Part shown: piece by piece, positions 1 to 6,559 of the stretch | Layout of the letters: every line of letters starts with the position of its first letter | Position numbering within the stretch: position 1 is the stretch's first letter | DNA from: Saprospiraceae bacterium | Lineage (GTDB): Bacteria; Bacteroidota; Bacteroidia; Chitinophagales; Saprospiraceae | DNA length: 7,327 nt | NCBI GenBank assembly: GCA_007125435.1 | Contig: SLDF01000277.1 | Span: forward strand, 1-7,327 | Direction: 5' to 3' | Position numbers and translations under genes: made by a program | Notes under the pieces: model-generated | The model's input: only the letters and a program-made list of their open reading frames with translations | Told to the model about the DNA's origin: nothing | Databases searched by the model: none

Positions 1-127
1 ACCCTGCCACATGGATGTATTTCTCACATGTTCTTATCAAGAAAAAAGGCTATGAACCGATTAGCCAATTGTTGATCTTTTGACATCTTATGTGTTAGTC
101 CCCAGAAAAAACAAGTGATCCTGAGTT

Positions 128-267
128 TCAGACTGGTAAGGTAATGGCCAAGGTAGTACCATTGCCCAACTTTGTAGCCACATTAACTCACCCCCATGCA
201 CCGTGCCAATGTCTTGGGTAATTCTGAGCCCGAGGTCTGTGCCGTCTGTGCCCTTTTTTGTTAATAG
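128..267 (-). pseudogene. Remnant of histidine kinase C-terminus (HATPase_c), frameshifted
   Basis: Read on the minus strand, 267 down to about 190 encodes LLTKKGTDGTDLGL followed by RITQDIGTVHGGE. This matches the F-box/G2-box end of a histidine kinase ATPase domain (typically FFTTK..GKGTGLGL..DIVKAHGGE). At about 188-189 the frame shifts by one missing base, and the next frame continues VNVATKLGNGTTLAITLPV and then a TGA stop at 128-130, the usual last strand of such kinases. A key G2 glycine is Asp (GTDLGL), and a 9-bp tandem duplication (235-243 and 244-252) repeats the codons for GTD. No N box, G1 box or phospho-acceptor domain is present upstream, where the response regulator gene ends at 363. 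It is a decayed fragment, not a copy of the intact kinase at 756-2195, because its residues differ clearly. The rest of 1-362 shows nothing I can recognise. Confidence 0.7.
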
Positions 268-362
268 TCATCCTTCATCCACTCGAATCACTTACAGATA
301 AAGCAAACTTAGAAATCCGATAGTTAACCTCCTATGAAGTATTGAAATTGTATTGCCTGCTG

Positions 363-749
363 TCATAAATTTAAGAGTTTATATATCTCTCGCTTTAGAT
401 TCTCAAAGTCAATTGGTTTTGTAAAAAACTCTTTAGCTCCGGATTCCATAGCTTTATTAATATTAGCTCTGTCGCCATAGGCAGAAATCATGCTTACCTG
501 TATGTCCGCAAATTCTTTTTTAACCAACTCCAGAAGCTCTAGGCCGTCCATACCGGGCATATTAATATCAGAAAATATATACACAAACTCGGGTGGTTGG
601 TTGCTTCGAAGTCTATCAAGAGCTTCTTGTCCTGAAAACGCAAATTCAAGAGTTAGTTGATTTTGTCTTATTTCTTTTCTAAACTTTTGTTTAAAGAGTA
701 TTTCTACATCTTTTTCATCATCGACGATAAGGATTTTCACAGGCTGCAT
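363..749 (-). CDS. Single-domain response regulator (CheY-like receiver)
   Basis: This 128-residue protein is one receiver domain with no output domain. The acidic pocket is D10, D11 and E12, the phospho-acceptor is D61 (in SDINMPGMDG), the switch Ser is S89 (MISAYGD) and the invariant Lys is K111 (FFTKPIDF). The protein ends almost directly after helix 5. It begins 6 bp after the stop codon of the sensor kinase, so the two are almost certainly translated from one mRNA and form a cognate pair. With no output domain it must act through protein contact, as a phosphorelay intermediate, or by competing for phosphate with another receiver. Its sequence closely resembles the receiver of the adenylate cyclase at 5256-6296. 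The ATG at 749 is chosen because the receiver fold starts within four residues of it. The receiver assignment is secure; the partner and output are inferred. Confidence 0.93.
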   Translation of the reverse strand: MQPVKILIVDDEKDVEILFKQKFRKEIRQNQLTLEFAFSGQEALDRLRSNQPPEFVYIFSDINMPGMDGLELLELVKKEFADIQVSMISAYGDRANINKAMESGAKEFFTKPIDFENLKREIYKLLNL

Positions 750-755
750 AGGCTT

Positions 756-2195
756 TTATGTATTTGTATTACGAATTGGCAGATATATTGAGAATGTTGT
801 CCCTTCCCCTTTTTTGGTCTCTAGCTGAATTTCGCCACCATGCGCTTTTACGATGTCAAATGCCAGGCTAAGGCCGAGTCCGGTACCTTTACCGGTTGGT
901 TTTGTCGTAAAGAAGGGTTGGAATATTTTATCCTTCACATGGTCAGGCACACCAAAGGCATTATCTCGAATTAAAAGCTTGACTCTACCTTTTTCATGTG
1001 ATGTCTTTAAAGTTACTTGTGGCGTAAATCCTTCCCCTTCTTCTTGCTTCCTTTCACTGACAGCATAAAAAGCGTTGGTCACGATATTGAGAACAACTCT
1101 ACCCAAATCTTGGGGAACACCCTTTATTCTTGGTAAATCTTCGACAAACTCCGTGTTTAGATCTGCGTAGAAAGATTTGTCTTTGGCTCTAAGTCCATGA
1201 TAAGCCAATCTGACAAACTCGTCAGCCAAGCTATTCAGGTCGATGTCTGTCTTTTCGCCCTTACTGGTACTCGAGTGCTGCAACATGGCTTTCACTATAC
1301 TATCAGCTCTGTTTCCATGATGGTGTATTTTCTCTAGATTAGTCTGAAGGTCATTAATAATCAGATTGACTTCCTCATAATTTTTCTGATTCAATTCCTC
1401 TTTAAGATCATCTAGAAATTCTACCCCTACTTCGCTAAAGTTTTTAACAAAGTTCAATGGGTTTTGTATTTCATGGGCGATACCCGCAGTCAACTCACCG
1501 AGTGAAGCCATTTTTTCGGAGTGAACAAGTTGGTTTTGCGCATACTTTAATTCTTCTAAAGCTTCTTCTGCTTTCTTCTTTTCAATTTCTAATTCTTTAT
1601 TCTTTTGCTTCAACAATGATTTAATTTCATCATTATCTTTTACAAACTTGTAGAGTAGAGAAAAGCTGATAAGGGAAATTAACGAGAGGTTTAAAAAGAA
1701 AAAACTAAGTCTTACTTCTTTTGAAAGATCTGTACTTGGAATATCCACCCATAAGTCAATGAATAGTGAAAATAGCAATATGAATATGAAGCTTCCAAAA
1801 AACACTTTAGATGTCTGGCGATCATGAAACATTAAAGCACCTAGAGGAGATAATATTGACGCTAGCACTACAGCACTGCTTTGCTCAAATCCCCCATTAA
1901 ATAAATGTGCTAAAAAAGGGAACAACAGAATGCCTACTAATTGAGCATTTCTATAGACTGAATAGTTTTTTGTTAAGTAGAAGTATACCAAATTGAGCCC
2001 TGAGAAACCTAAATAAAAAGCCGTCGCTAATGTAGTATGCCAAACGCCTAAATAAAGATAGGTGAGCGAAAACAAAAAGCCAGCCAAGCAAGTTAATCCA
2101 ACCAATAATATGAGTAATGTTCTGCGCTCCTGTATTTCTTCATCAAGATGCTCGTATGCAAAGATCTTGGCAAGCGTTATCGTGTTGTTTAACAT
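756..2195 (-). CDS. Membrane sensor histidine kinase, six TM helices
   Basis: The protein has 479 residues. The N-terminal part (about 25-184) holds roughly six hydrophobic helices with short loops, so sensing is probably within or at the membrane; there is no large extracytoplasmic domain. A charged coiled coil (about 186-228) leads into a HisKA region with phospho-acceptor H241 (GIAHEIQNPLNF). The ATPase domain follows: N box N370/N374 (LNIVTNAFYAV), G1 box D411-G415, F box (IFQPFFTTK, about 424-432) and G2 box (GKGTGLGLSL, 435-444). The G1 box reads DNAFG, where the usual pattern is DxGxG, so the first glycine is Ala (A413). The short tail ends after the last strand. It autophosphorylates and passes phosphate to receivers, most likely the one 6 bp downstream. 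The upstream gap of 151 bp separates it from the terpene-cyclase-like gene, so it may have its own promoter, although I saw no convincing one. The ligand is unknown. Confidence 0.93.
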   Translation of the reverse strand: MLNNTITLAKIFAYEHLDEEIQERRTLLILLVGLTCLAGFLFSLTYLYLGVWHTTLATAFYLGFSGLNLVYFYLTKNYSVYRNAQLVGILLFPFLAHLFNGGFEQSSAVVLASILSPLGALMFHDRQTSKVFFGSFIFILLFSLFIDLWVDIPSTDLSKEVRLSFFFLNLSLISLISFSLLYKFVKDNDEIKSLLKQKNKELEIEKKKAEEALEELKYAQNQLVHSEKMASLGELTAGIAHEIQNPLNFVKNFSEVGVEFLDDLKEELNQKNYEEVNLIINDLQTNLEKIHHHGNRADSIVKAMLQHSSTSKGEKTDIDLNSLADEFVRLAYHGLRAKDKSFYADLNTEFVEDLPRIKGVPQDLGRVVLNIVTNAFYAVSERKQEEGEGFTPQVTLKTSHEKGRVKLLIRDNAFGVPDHVKDKIFQPFFTTKPTGKGTGLGLSLAFDIVKAHGGEIQLETKKGEGTTFSIYLPIRNTNT

Positions 2196-2346
2196 GACTT
2201 CTTTATTAAAAAGGTGAAATACAAATCAGAGGAGCTTACAATAATTACCAATCCCCTCCCTTTAACAGAATCGGAAAACCAGTCTCTAATACCAGGCAAG
2301 TGGTTACCATAGCTATTAAGTACCATTGATATGTTTTGAAATAACA

Positions 2347-3024
2347 TCATAGCTTAGACTTAGCAGTGTTAGTATGCACATTTTCATCCATAATATAATA
2401 TATGTAAATAGCATCCAAAAACGTCGTCACCACGCACATACTGATCAAGAACGGATCTTGAAATTTTAGTACACAAAATATGCTTATCAGCAATGTACCA
2501 ACACCCTTGCACCAGGCTGCCAATCGACTAAATTTACCTACCGACCTCATACGTAGTAGTAATGGAATATACAATGCGCTCATCATTACATTCAAGATAT
2601 AACCTGAATAAGCACCCATATGGCTCAAGGGGGCGTCGTACCTATCTATATAGAAATAGAGCATTGCGAATGAGCATGCCAAAGAGAATAGTATCCATAC
2701 AGCGGATCTGCCCCGCATCTGTGGTAGCTGCATCTGCTTATATCCATAGAGAAAAAGGCCGTATATGATATAGCAATCTAGAAAAAACCAAAGTCGATAT
2801 CCCCACACGTATAGCAAACCCATATCGGTCATAAAGACAAAACTCCACAGGAACTCCCAGGCAAAATTGGCCGTGACTGCCACGATAGGTATCTCGATAA
2901 ACTGATGAGTGCGTATGGCTTTGATGACGACGATATAGGTAACCACCCAAAGCAGACAACCCAATGCAAATAGTACATGCTGTGTAATCGTATAATCTTG
3001 AAGGTTTATGATACTATGATCCAT
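2347..3024 (-). CDS. Seven-TM putative terpene cyclase, Pyr4/PaxB/AndB-like
   Basis: This 225-residue protein is almost wholly hydrophobic, with seven predicted helices at about 16-37, 43-65, 74-95, 107-126, 136-157, 169-187 and 191-212. Size, topology and local motifs recall the membrane cyclases of fungal meroterpenoid and indole-diterpene pathways (Pyr4, PaxB, AndB), which use one Glu and one Asp for acid-initiated cyclisation (E63 and D218 in Pyr4). Candidate equivalents are E57 in NFAWEFLWSF (helix 2) and D204 in TTFLDAIYIYYI (helix 7). WFFLD (79-83) and LNVMMSALYIPLLLR (144-158) also fit my recollection of the family. I chose the ATG at 3024: a longer reading from 3102 would add 26 residues with no family resemblance and overlap the preceding gene by 43 bp. 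It starts 35 bp after the FAD oxidoreductase stop, so it is probably co-transcribed. No prenyltransferase or epoxidase is in the window, so the substrate is unknown. The alternative is an uncharacterised membrane protein. Confidence 0.62.
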   Translation of the reverse strand: MDHSIINLQDYTITQHVLFALGCLLWVVTYIVVIKAIRTHQFIEIPIVAVTANFAWEFLWSFVFMTDMGLLYVWGYRLWFFLDCYIIYGLFLYGYKQMQLPQMRGRSAVWILFSLACSFAMLYFYIDRYDAPLSHMGAYSGYILNVMMSALYIPLLLRMRSVGKFSRLAAWCKGVGTLLISIFCVLKFQDPFLISMCVVTTFLDAIYIYYIMDENVHTNTAKSKL

Positions 3025-3059
3025 GATGATTGATATTTTAGTGTATAAAGTGTATTGTA

Positions 3060-4757
3060 CTACTTGAACAACCCTCTGATAAATTGAATAATCCTTAACC
3101 ACCAGGGTATCCAGACCTGATATGGTAAACCTTCGTCAAATCGTTTTTGGTCGTGATCTCTGAAAGGTCTGAGGACATTAGGTTCATGAAGATTCCAAAT
3201 GGCACATCTCTCCGAACCAGATGACATATGGTCTAGAATGCCGTTTACTGCTCTTCGGGCAGCTTCATTAGCACCCTCCATAGTAGCCAGGTCCGTATAG
3301 GTCCGCACATAATCCGAGGCGAGAAAGAAATTGGGAATCCTGGTAGCTGCATCTGGTCTTAGCTTCCAGCTATCTACTGTATTGACTAGAAGAGGCTCTT
3401 CGTTTTCTTCTCTTGTCGGTCCTTGATTTTTCAATTCTTTGATATCACCATCGATGTACCAAAGTTCTGGAACTTTATCAGGTATCACGTGCTCACCGTT
3501 GACATTCAAGCTTTTAGAAATTTGAGTCCAGATTTCATCTTTGATTTCCACATGGCTACAATCCTTTGCAGGTTTACCATTATGACCAGGTGTATCCCAG
3601 TCAGATATATCGACCGATAGCACACTGTGAATAGACCCATCGCCTAATCGCGATATATCGTAGTCTTGCCAAAACTGCAGTTGGGAAATAGAGGTGAGTG
3701 CCCACTTAGAGTCAGAGTAAATACAATGTCCATCAACTATATTAGCCTTCTCTGTAAGGTAATACTGTGCGCCATTCATCCAGGCTACACTTGGCGAGAG
3801 ATCAATGACGCCTTGAAGGTTTGGATCTAGTTGTTTTATTTCCTCAGAAATCAAAGTCGCAGCTCTTTCTACCGGCGTGGCAAGTATATAGTAGTCACCC
3901 TTAGCGACCAGGCTTTCACCTTTATCGTGATCACGAATCTGCACCCCACTTATATTGCCATCCTTGGAGTCCAGTTGTAAAGCTTCACAGTTGTGGTGGT
4001 ACACTACTCCTTTCTGAGTAAGATATTCTATCCAGGGGTTGAGCCAGGCATCATTGGTGGGTGCATTTAGAACGCGGTCTGTTTCTATCTCAGGGTTTGT
4101 CATATTGAATATCAACTGAAGGAAAATATCTCCTCCTGTCTTAGTACTCGCCTTCTTGGCATTGGCGGCTACAAGTGTGCGCGTTAGCCCCTGAACAAAC
4201 AATGAGCGATAAGTATCAGAAAACCGATCAGCTTCCAGATAATCCCACCAACTGATCTTTTCATATTCTGCTGACCTACGATCCATACATGAGCTCATCA
4301 ACTGCCAGACTTTCTCGGCAAAGAAATGTTTCTCTTCTCCGGTCAAGCCCGTATCCGAGTGCATGGCATTGATCAGGGTTTTCAAATCATCTAATGATCG
4401 TGGAAAACTGACTATATTAATGATAGACTTCTTACCCTCTTGTGCCATACGCATTCTGTGGGTTGGCACCAAATTATCGACTACCTTCCCCATCGAACCA
4501 TCTTTGCGTCTGAAAGGAATTCTAGACATAGTATCTATGACATGTTTGTAAAACCCGGGAAAAAACCTAAAGCCATGTTCGCCCGGAAACGGAGGGCTTT
4601 GAGGAAACTGGTCAAAGTTCACGTCCACACTACGCGCTTTCCCACCTACATATTTCTTATGTTTTTCGTATACCTCTACAGAGAAACCCCTTTCAATGAG
4701 TTCGTGAGCAGCACTCATACCAGCAACACCTCCCCCGATAATGATTACTTTTTTCAT
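3060..4757 (-). CDS. FAD-dependent oxidoreductase, amine-oxidase/phytoene-desaturase fold
   Basis: The protein has 565 residues. The N-terminus is a dinucleotide-binding fold (KKVIIIGGGVAGMSAAHEL, GGGVAG at 8-13) with E30 positioned for the FAD ribose, followed by the GGKARS motif (38-43). GEHGFRFFPGFY (59-70) and the C-terminal FAD motif FLASDYVRTYTDLATMEGAN (478-497) place it with the amine-oxidase superfamily branch that includes phytoene desaturases (CrtI) and hydroxysqualene dehydroxylase (HpnE). It is longer than HpnE and ends in an aromatic, basic tail (WIPWWLRIIQFIRGLFK, 549-565) that could attach it to the membrane. These enzymes act on lipophilic isoprenoids or amines, and the neighbouring membrane cyclase favours an isoprenoid here. 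This substrate is inference; an aromatic-ring or carotenoid-modifying role is equally possible. The ATG at 4757 is directly before the FAD fold. A possible promoter lies about 75-110 bp upstream. Confidence 0.85.
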   Translation of the reverse strand: MKKVIIIGGGVAGMSAAHELIERGFSVEVYEKHKKYVGGKARSVDVNFDQFPQSPPFPGEHGFRFFPGFYKHVIDTMSRIPFRRKDGSMGKVVDNLVPTHRMRMAQEGKKSIINIVSFPRSLDDLKTLINAMHSDTGLTGEEKHFFAEKVWQLMSSCMDRRSAEYEKISWWDYLEADRFSDTYRSLFVQGLTRTLVAANAKKASTKTGGDIFLQLIFNMTNPEIETDRVLNAPTNDAWLNPWIEYLTQKGVVYHHNCEALQLDSKDGNISGVQIRDHDKGESLVAKGDYYILATPVERAATLISEEIKQLDPNLQGVIDLSPSVAWMNGAQYYLTEKANIVDGHCIYSDSKWALTSISQLQFWQDYDISRLGDGSIHSVLSVDISDWDTPGHNGKPAKDCSHVEIKDEIWTQISKSLNVNGEHVIPDKVPELWYIDGDIKELKNQGPTREENEEPLLVNTVDSWKLRPDAATRIPNFFLASDYVRTYTDLATMEGANEAARRAVNGILDHMSSGSERCAIWNLHEPNVLRPFRDHDQKRFDEGLPYQVWIPWWLRIIQFIRGLFK

Positions 4758-4833
4758 GATAGTTAGATTTTGTTTTTATAATTCATACCTCATGCAGCTT
4801 TCTTTTGAGGCTTAAATCACCCTTGAACCAAGA

Positions 4834-4865
4834 CAATACTATAATTACACCTACTGATTAGCAAA
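4834..4865 (-). promoter_or_regulatory. Candidate Bacteroidota-type promoter for the oxidoreductase operon
   Basis: On the minus strand, TTTG (4865-4862) is followed after exactly 20 bp by TAGTATTG (4841-4834). The Bacteroidota vegetative consensus is TTTG at -33 and TAnnTTTG at -7 with about 19-21 bp between them, so the only mismatch is A for T at the fifth position of the -7 box. Transcription would begin near 4827, giving a leader of about 70 nt before the ATG at 4757. Such short motifs occur by chance in AT-rich DNA, so support is moderate at best. Confidence 0.35.
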
Positions 4866-4949
4866 ACCACCAATTTCTGCTCTCTATCAAGCTCCTGTTC
4901 AAAACACTGTCGAAAACCTCAAGTTAAATACAGGATAAGCTATCTCATG

Positions 4950-4965
4950 ATGCTTAAAGAAGCAT
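4950..4965. repeat. Small perfect inverted repeat (ATGCTT/AAGCAT)
   Basis: ATGCTT (4950-4955) and AAGCAT (4960-4965) are perfect complements around a 4-base loop. It lies upstream of the promoter candidate for the oxidoreductase operon. On the plus strand it is followed by AAAAT and on the minus strand by CATGAG, so it has no terminator-like T-run in the direction of transcription. It could be an operator half-site pair or chance. Confidence 0.25.
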
Positions 4966-5043
4966 AAAATCCAACATGGTTAGCTATTCTTGACTAAAAT
5001 CGATACGATCATCATAGATATCAAGAGTTCCATTATATTTTGT

Positions 5044-5181
5044 CGCTTTGGGCATCACCCTCCTCCTGTCGTCGTCGCGTCGCTATGCTTCACAGCTCCC
5101 TGAACGGTCGGCCCGGCTTCCACATTCGTTCCATCCGGTCTGGCTCCCTTAGGGTCGCCACTGTTGCGCAGCGCTGATGCA
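5044..5181. repeat. GC-rich intergenic block, likely interspersed repeat element
   Basis: The block is markedly richer in G and C than the DNA on either side. It begins near GGGCATCACCC, contains a GTC/GTCG run (5069-5082) and ends near TTGCGCAGCGCTGATGCAA (5164-5182), whose outer TTGC and GCAA are complementary. Inside it are two related segments: GCTCCCTGAACGGTCGGCC (5095-5113) and GCTCCCTTAGGGTCGCC (5143-5159). Two minus-strand frames stay open across much of it, one reading SGDPKGARPDGTNVEAG and the other VATLREPDRMERMWKPG, with no plausible start codon context. Together this suggests a non-coding repeat dispersed in the genome, or a scar of a mobile element, and not a gene. That it is multi-copy is inference; only one copy lies in this window. 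Confidence 0.42.
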
Positions 5182-5255
5182 ATAAGTAGATAAAAACGAC
5201 ATCCTGAAATGCAACAAATATCAAGCTAGTACTACCCTGTAAACCTTAAAGTCTA

Positions 5256-6296
5256 TCATCCCAAAACCTCGTAAACTAAAATAGGTTTGGATTTATTTTT
5301 AAGTCTTAGTTCATCTACTTTCTCACATTGAAAAAACTCGTGAATAGATTGATAAGCATCGGCCGTTATGTAAATCTGACCGGCACCGGCATGAGACTGG
5401 AGTCTTGCTGCGATATTTACAGTATCTCCGATTACGGTATAGTCAAGTCTCTTGAGGGTCGCAGATCCGATATTTCCACACACCATCTCTCCACTGTTGA
5501 TACCTATAGAAACATTGGGTACATAGCCCTTAGAAGTCTGAGACTCTGCCACTTTTATGAATGCATCTCTTATAGCCAGTCCGCATTCTATAGCTCTATC
5601 CAGATGATGTTCGCCTTTAAAAACTGCCATCACAGCATCTCCTATAAATTTATCGATTAGTCCACCTTGATTTATGATTTCTTTGACCATAATATCAAAA
5701 TAATCATTTAGCATTTCTACCACTTTATCCGCAGGCTCCACCTCACTGATGGAAGTAAATGCACAAAGGTCTATGAAGGCTACAGTGGCCTCAATGGACT
5801 CACAAGCAGAAGCATTTTCTTGAAAAAGCTCTGAATCCATGTATTTTAAAACACTTTCATCTACATACATTTTGAGGATATCATTCTCGCGTAGAGCTCT
5901 GACCCTATCCTTGATAAGGTTTACAGCGTCGATAGTTTTGTCAATTGTCACACGGAGGTCTGTAAAGTCAATGGGCTTGAATACAAAATCGTAAGCCCCT
6001 CTATTCATCGCCGTTCTGATATTATCCAAGTCTCCATAGGCAGAGACCATGACTGTCTTTGTAAGAGGAGCTACTTCACTGAGCTTAGAGAGCAAGGTCA
6101 ACCCATCCATTTCAGGCATATTGATATCGCTCAGCACCAGATCGATATCATCATTGTTCTGTACAATATCAAGTGCTTCTTTGCCATTCAAAGCATAAAT
6201 AAAATCAAAGACTCCATTTCTGATTTCCTTTCTAAATTTCTGCTTGATCAACAATTCCAGGTCAACCTCATCATCTGCGACTAAAATTCTCGTCAT
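5256..6296 (-). CDS. Response regulator with class III adenylate cyclase output
   Basis: This 346-residue protein has a receiver (1-120: acidic D8, D9, phospho-acceptor D57, switch S85, Lys K107), a helical linker (about 118-160) and a class III nucleotide cyclase domain (about 168-346). Metal-binding aspartates are D176 (AFIDLCAFTS) and D220 (FIGDAVMAVF), and the catalytic pair is N294 and R298 (GDTVNIAARL). The base-selecting positions are K216 and T287, the Lys/Thr combination of bacterial adenylate cyclases such as CyaC, so ATP to cAMP is expected in preference to cGMP. It has no membrane segment and should be cytoplasmic. Phosphorylation of D57 probably controls cyclase dimer activity through the linker. 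No dedicated kinase is adjacent, but its receiver resembles the one at 363-749. The ATG at 6296 is used because MTRILVADDE starts the receiver fold; an in-frame extension to 6401 adds 35 residues with no domain. Confidence 0.92.
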   Translation of the reverse strand: MTRILVADDEVDLELLIKQKFRKEIRNGVFDFIYALNGKEALDIVQNNDDIDLVLSDINMPEMDGLTLLSKLSEVAPLTKTVMVSAYGDLDNIRTAMNRGAYDFVFKPIDFTDLRVTIDKTIDAVNLIKDRVRALRENDILKMYVDESVLKYMDSELFQENASACESIEATVAFIDLCAFTSISEVEPADKVVEMLNDYFDIMVKEIINQGGLIDKFIGDAVMAVFKGEHHLDRAIECGLAIRDAFIKVAESQTSKGYVPNVSIGINSGEMVCGNIGSATLKRLDYTVIGDTVNIAARLQSHAGAGQIYITADAYQSIHEFFQCEKVDELRLKNKSKPILVYEVLG

Positions 6297-6350
6297 AGTC
6301 TTTTTGACTTTTGTAGGACAGGTCGTAGGTATCTCATATTCAGTGGTTAC

Positions 6351-6368
6351 GGCTCGATTGATAGAGCC
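6351..6368. repeat. Short hairpin upstream of the adenylate cyclase
   Basis: GGCTC (6351-6355) and GAGCC (6364-6368) are perfect complements with an 8-base loop, 55 bp upstream of the chosen cyclase start. If transcribed it would lie in the 5' leader. Five base pairs is weak evidence. Confidence 0.2.
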
Positions 6369-6423
6369 AACAAAATAACAATAAAATATTGGCATTAACA
6401 CTATTTTGAAAAATTAATTTTCA

Positions 6424-6454
6424 GATTACAATCATAATACTTCATATTGTAATC
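6424..6454. promoter_or_regulatory. Perfect 9-bp inverted repeat, possible operator
   Basis: GATTACAAT (6424-6432) and ATTGTAATC (6446-6454) are exact complements with a 13-base spacer, giving a 31-bp dyad with half-site centres about two helical turns apart. It lies about 128 bp upstream of the adenylate cyclase start and about 280 bp upstream of the YdeI-like start, a natural place for a dimeric regulator to bind. A neighbouring palindrome, AAAATTAATTTT (6410-6421), may belong to the same control region. It does not match the TGTGA-N6-TCACA CRP consensus. The regulator is unknown. Confidence 0.4.
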
Positions 6455-6525
6455 ACCTTTGACTGATAAAGCAAAATCAAATCAGCTTTACGTCATAAAA
6501 TTTCGTCGTGAAGGTTTGAACGGTA

Positions 6526-6559
6526 CTCAGCCTTCAGGTCAGGAAAAGTAGAAGCTGAG
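6526..6559. repeat. Imperfect inverted repeat with one bulged base
   Basis: CTCAGCCTTC (6526-6535) pairs with GAAGCTGAG (6551-6559) with a single extra C, around a 15-base loop. No T-run follows in either direction, so a terminator is unlikely. It may be a second regulatory dyad or the scar of lost sequence. Confidence 0.25.

Larger units (their letters stand above)
4758..5255. other. 498-bp intergenic region with promoter candidate and GC-rich block
   Basis: This lies between the stop of the receiver-cyclase gene and the start of the oxidoreductase, both on the minus strand. It holds a promoter candidate (4834-4865), a small hairpin (4950-4965) and a GC-rich block (5044-5181), each listed separately. 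I see no clear terminator with a T-run after the cyclase gene and no credible long coding region. The size of the gap argues that the oxidoreductase/terpene-cyclase pair is transcribed independently of the adenylate cyclase. Confidence 0.7.

Noticed and set aside
853..1068. Plus-strand ORF of 71 codons opposite the kinase ATPase domain
   Set aside because: It is a shadow of the conserved G1, F and G2 box coding sequence.
3025..3102. N-terminal extension of the seven-helix protein to an ATG at 3102
   Set aside because: It would overlap the oxidoreductase gene by 43 bp and adds a segment with no family resemblance. The ATG at 3024 gives a typical short N-terminus before helix 1.
4440..4766. 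Plus-strand ORF of 108 codons opposite the oxidoreductase
   Set aside because: It is antisense to the strongly supported FAD-binding N-terminus and its translation has no domain.
4984..5055. 23-codon minus-strand ORF preceded by an AGGAGGAGG purine run, a possible leader peptide
   Set aside because: Its ribosome-site-like sequence and start lie at the edge of the GC-rich repeat-like block, Bacteroidota rarely depend on such sites, and the peptide has no leader-peptide features.
5328..5660. Plus-strand ORF of 110 codons opposite the cyclase domain
   Set aside because: It is antisense to conserved cyclase motifs and is explained as a shadow frame.
6297..6401. N-terminal extension of the receiver/adenylate cyclase to an ATG at 6401
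   Set aside because: The extra 35 residues match no domain, and receivers start right at the MTRILVADDE segment, so the ATG at 6296 is a better start.
6526..6559. Rho-independent terminator
   Set aside because: The stem has a bulge and a 15-base loop and no T-run follows on either strand; the neighbouring genes are divergent, so no terminator is expected there.
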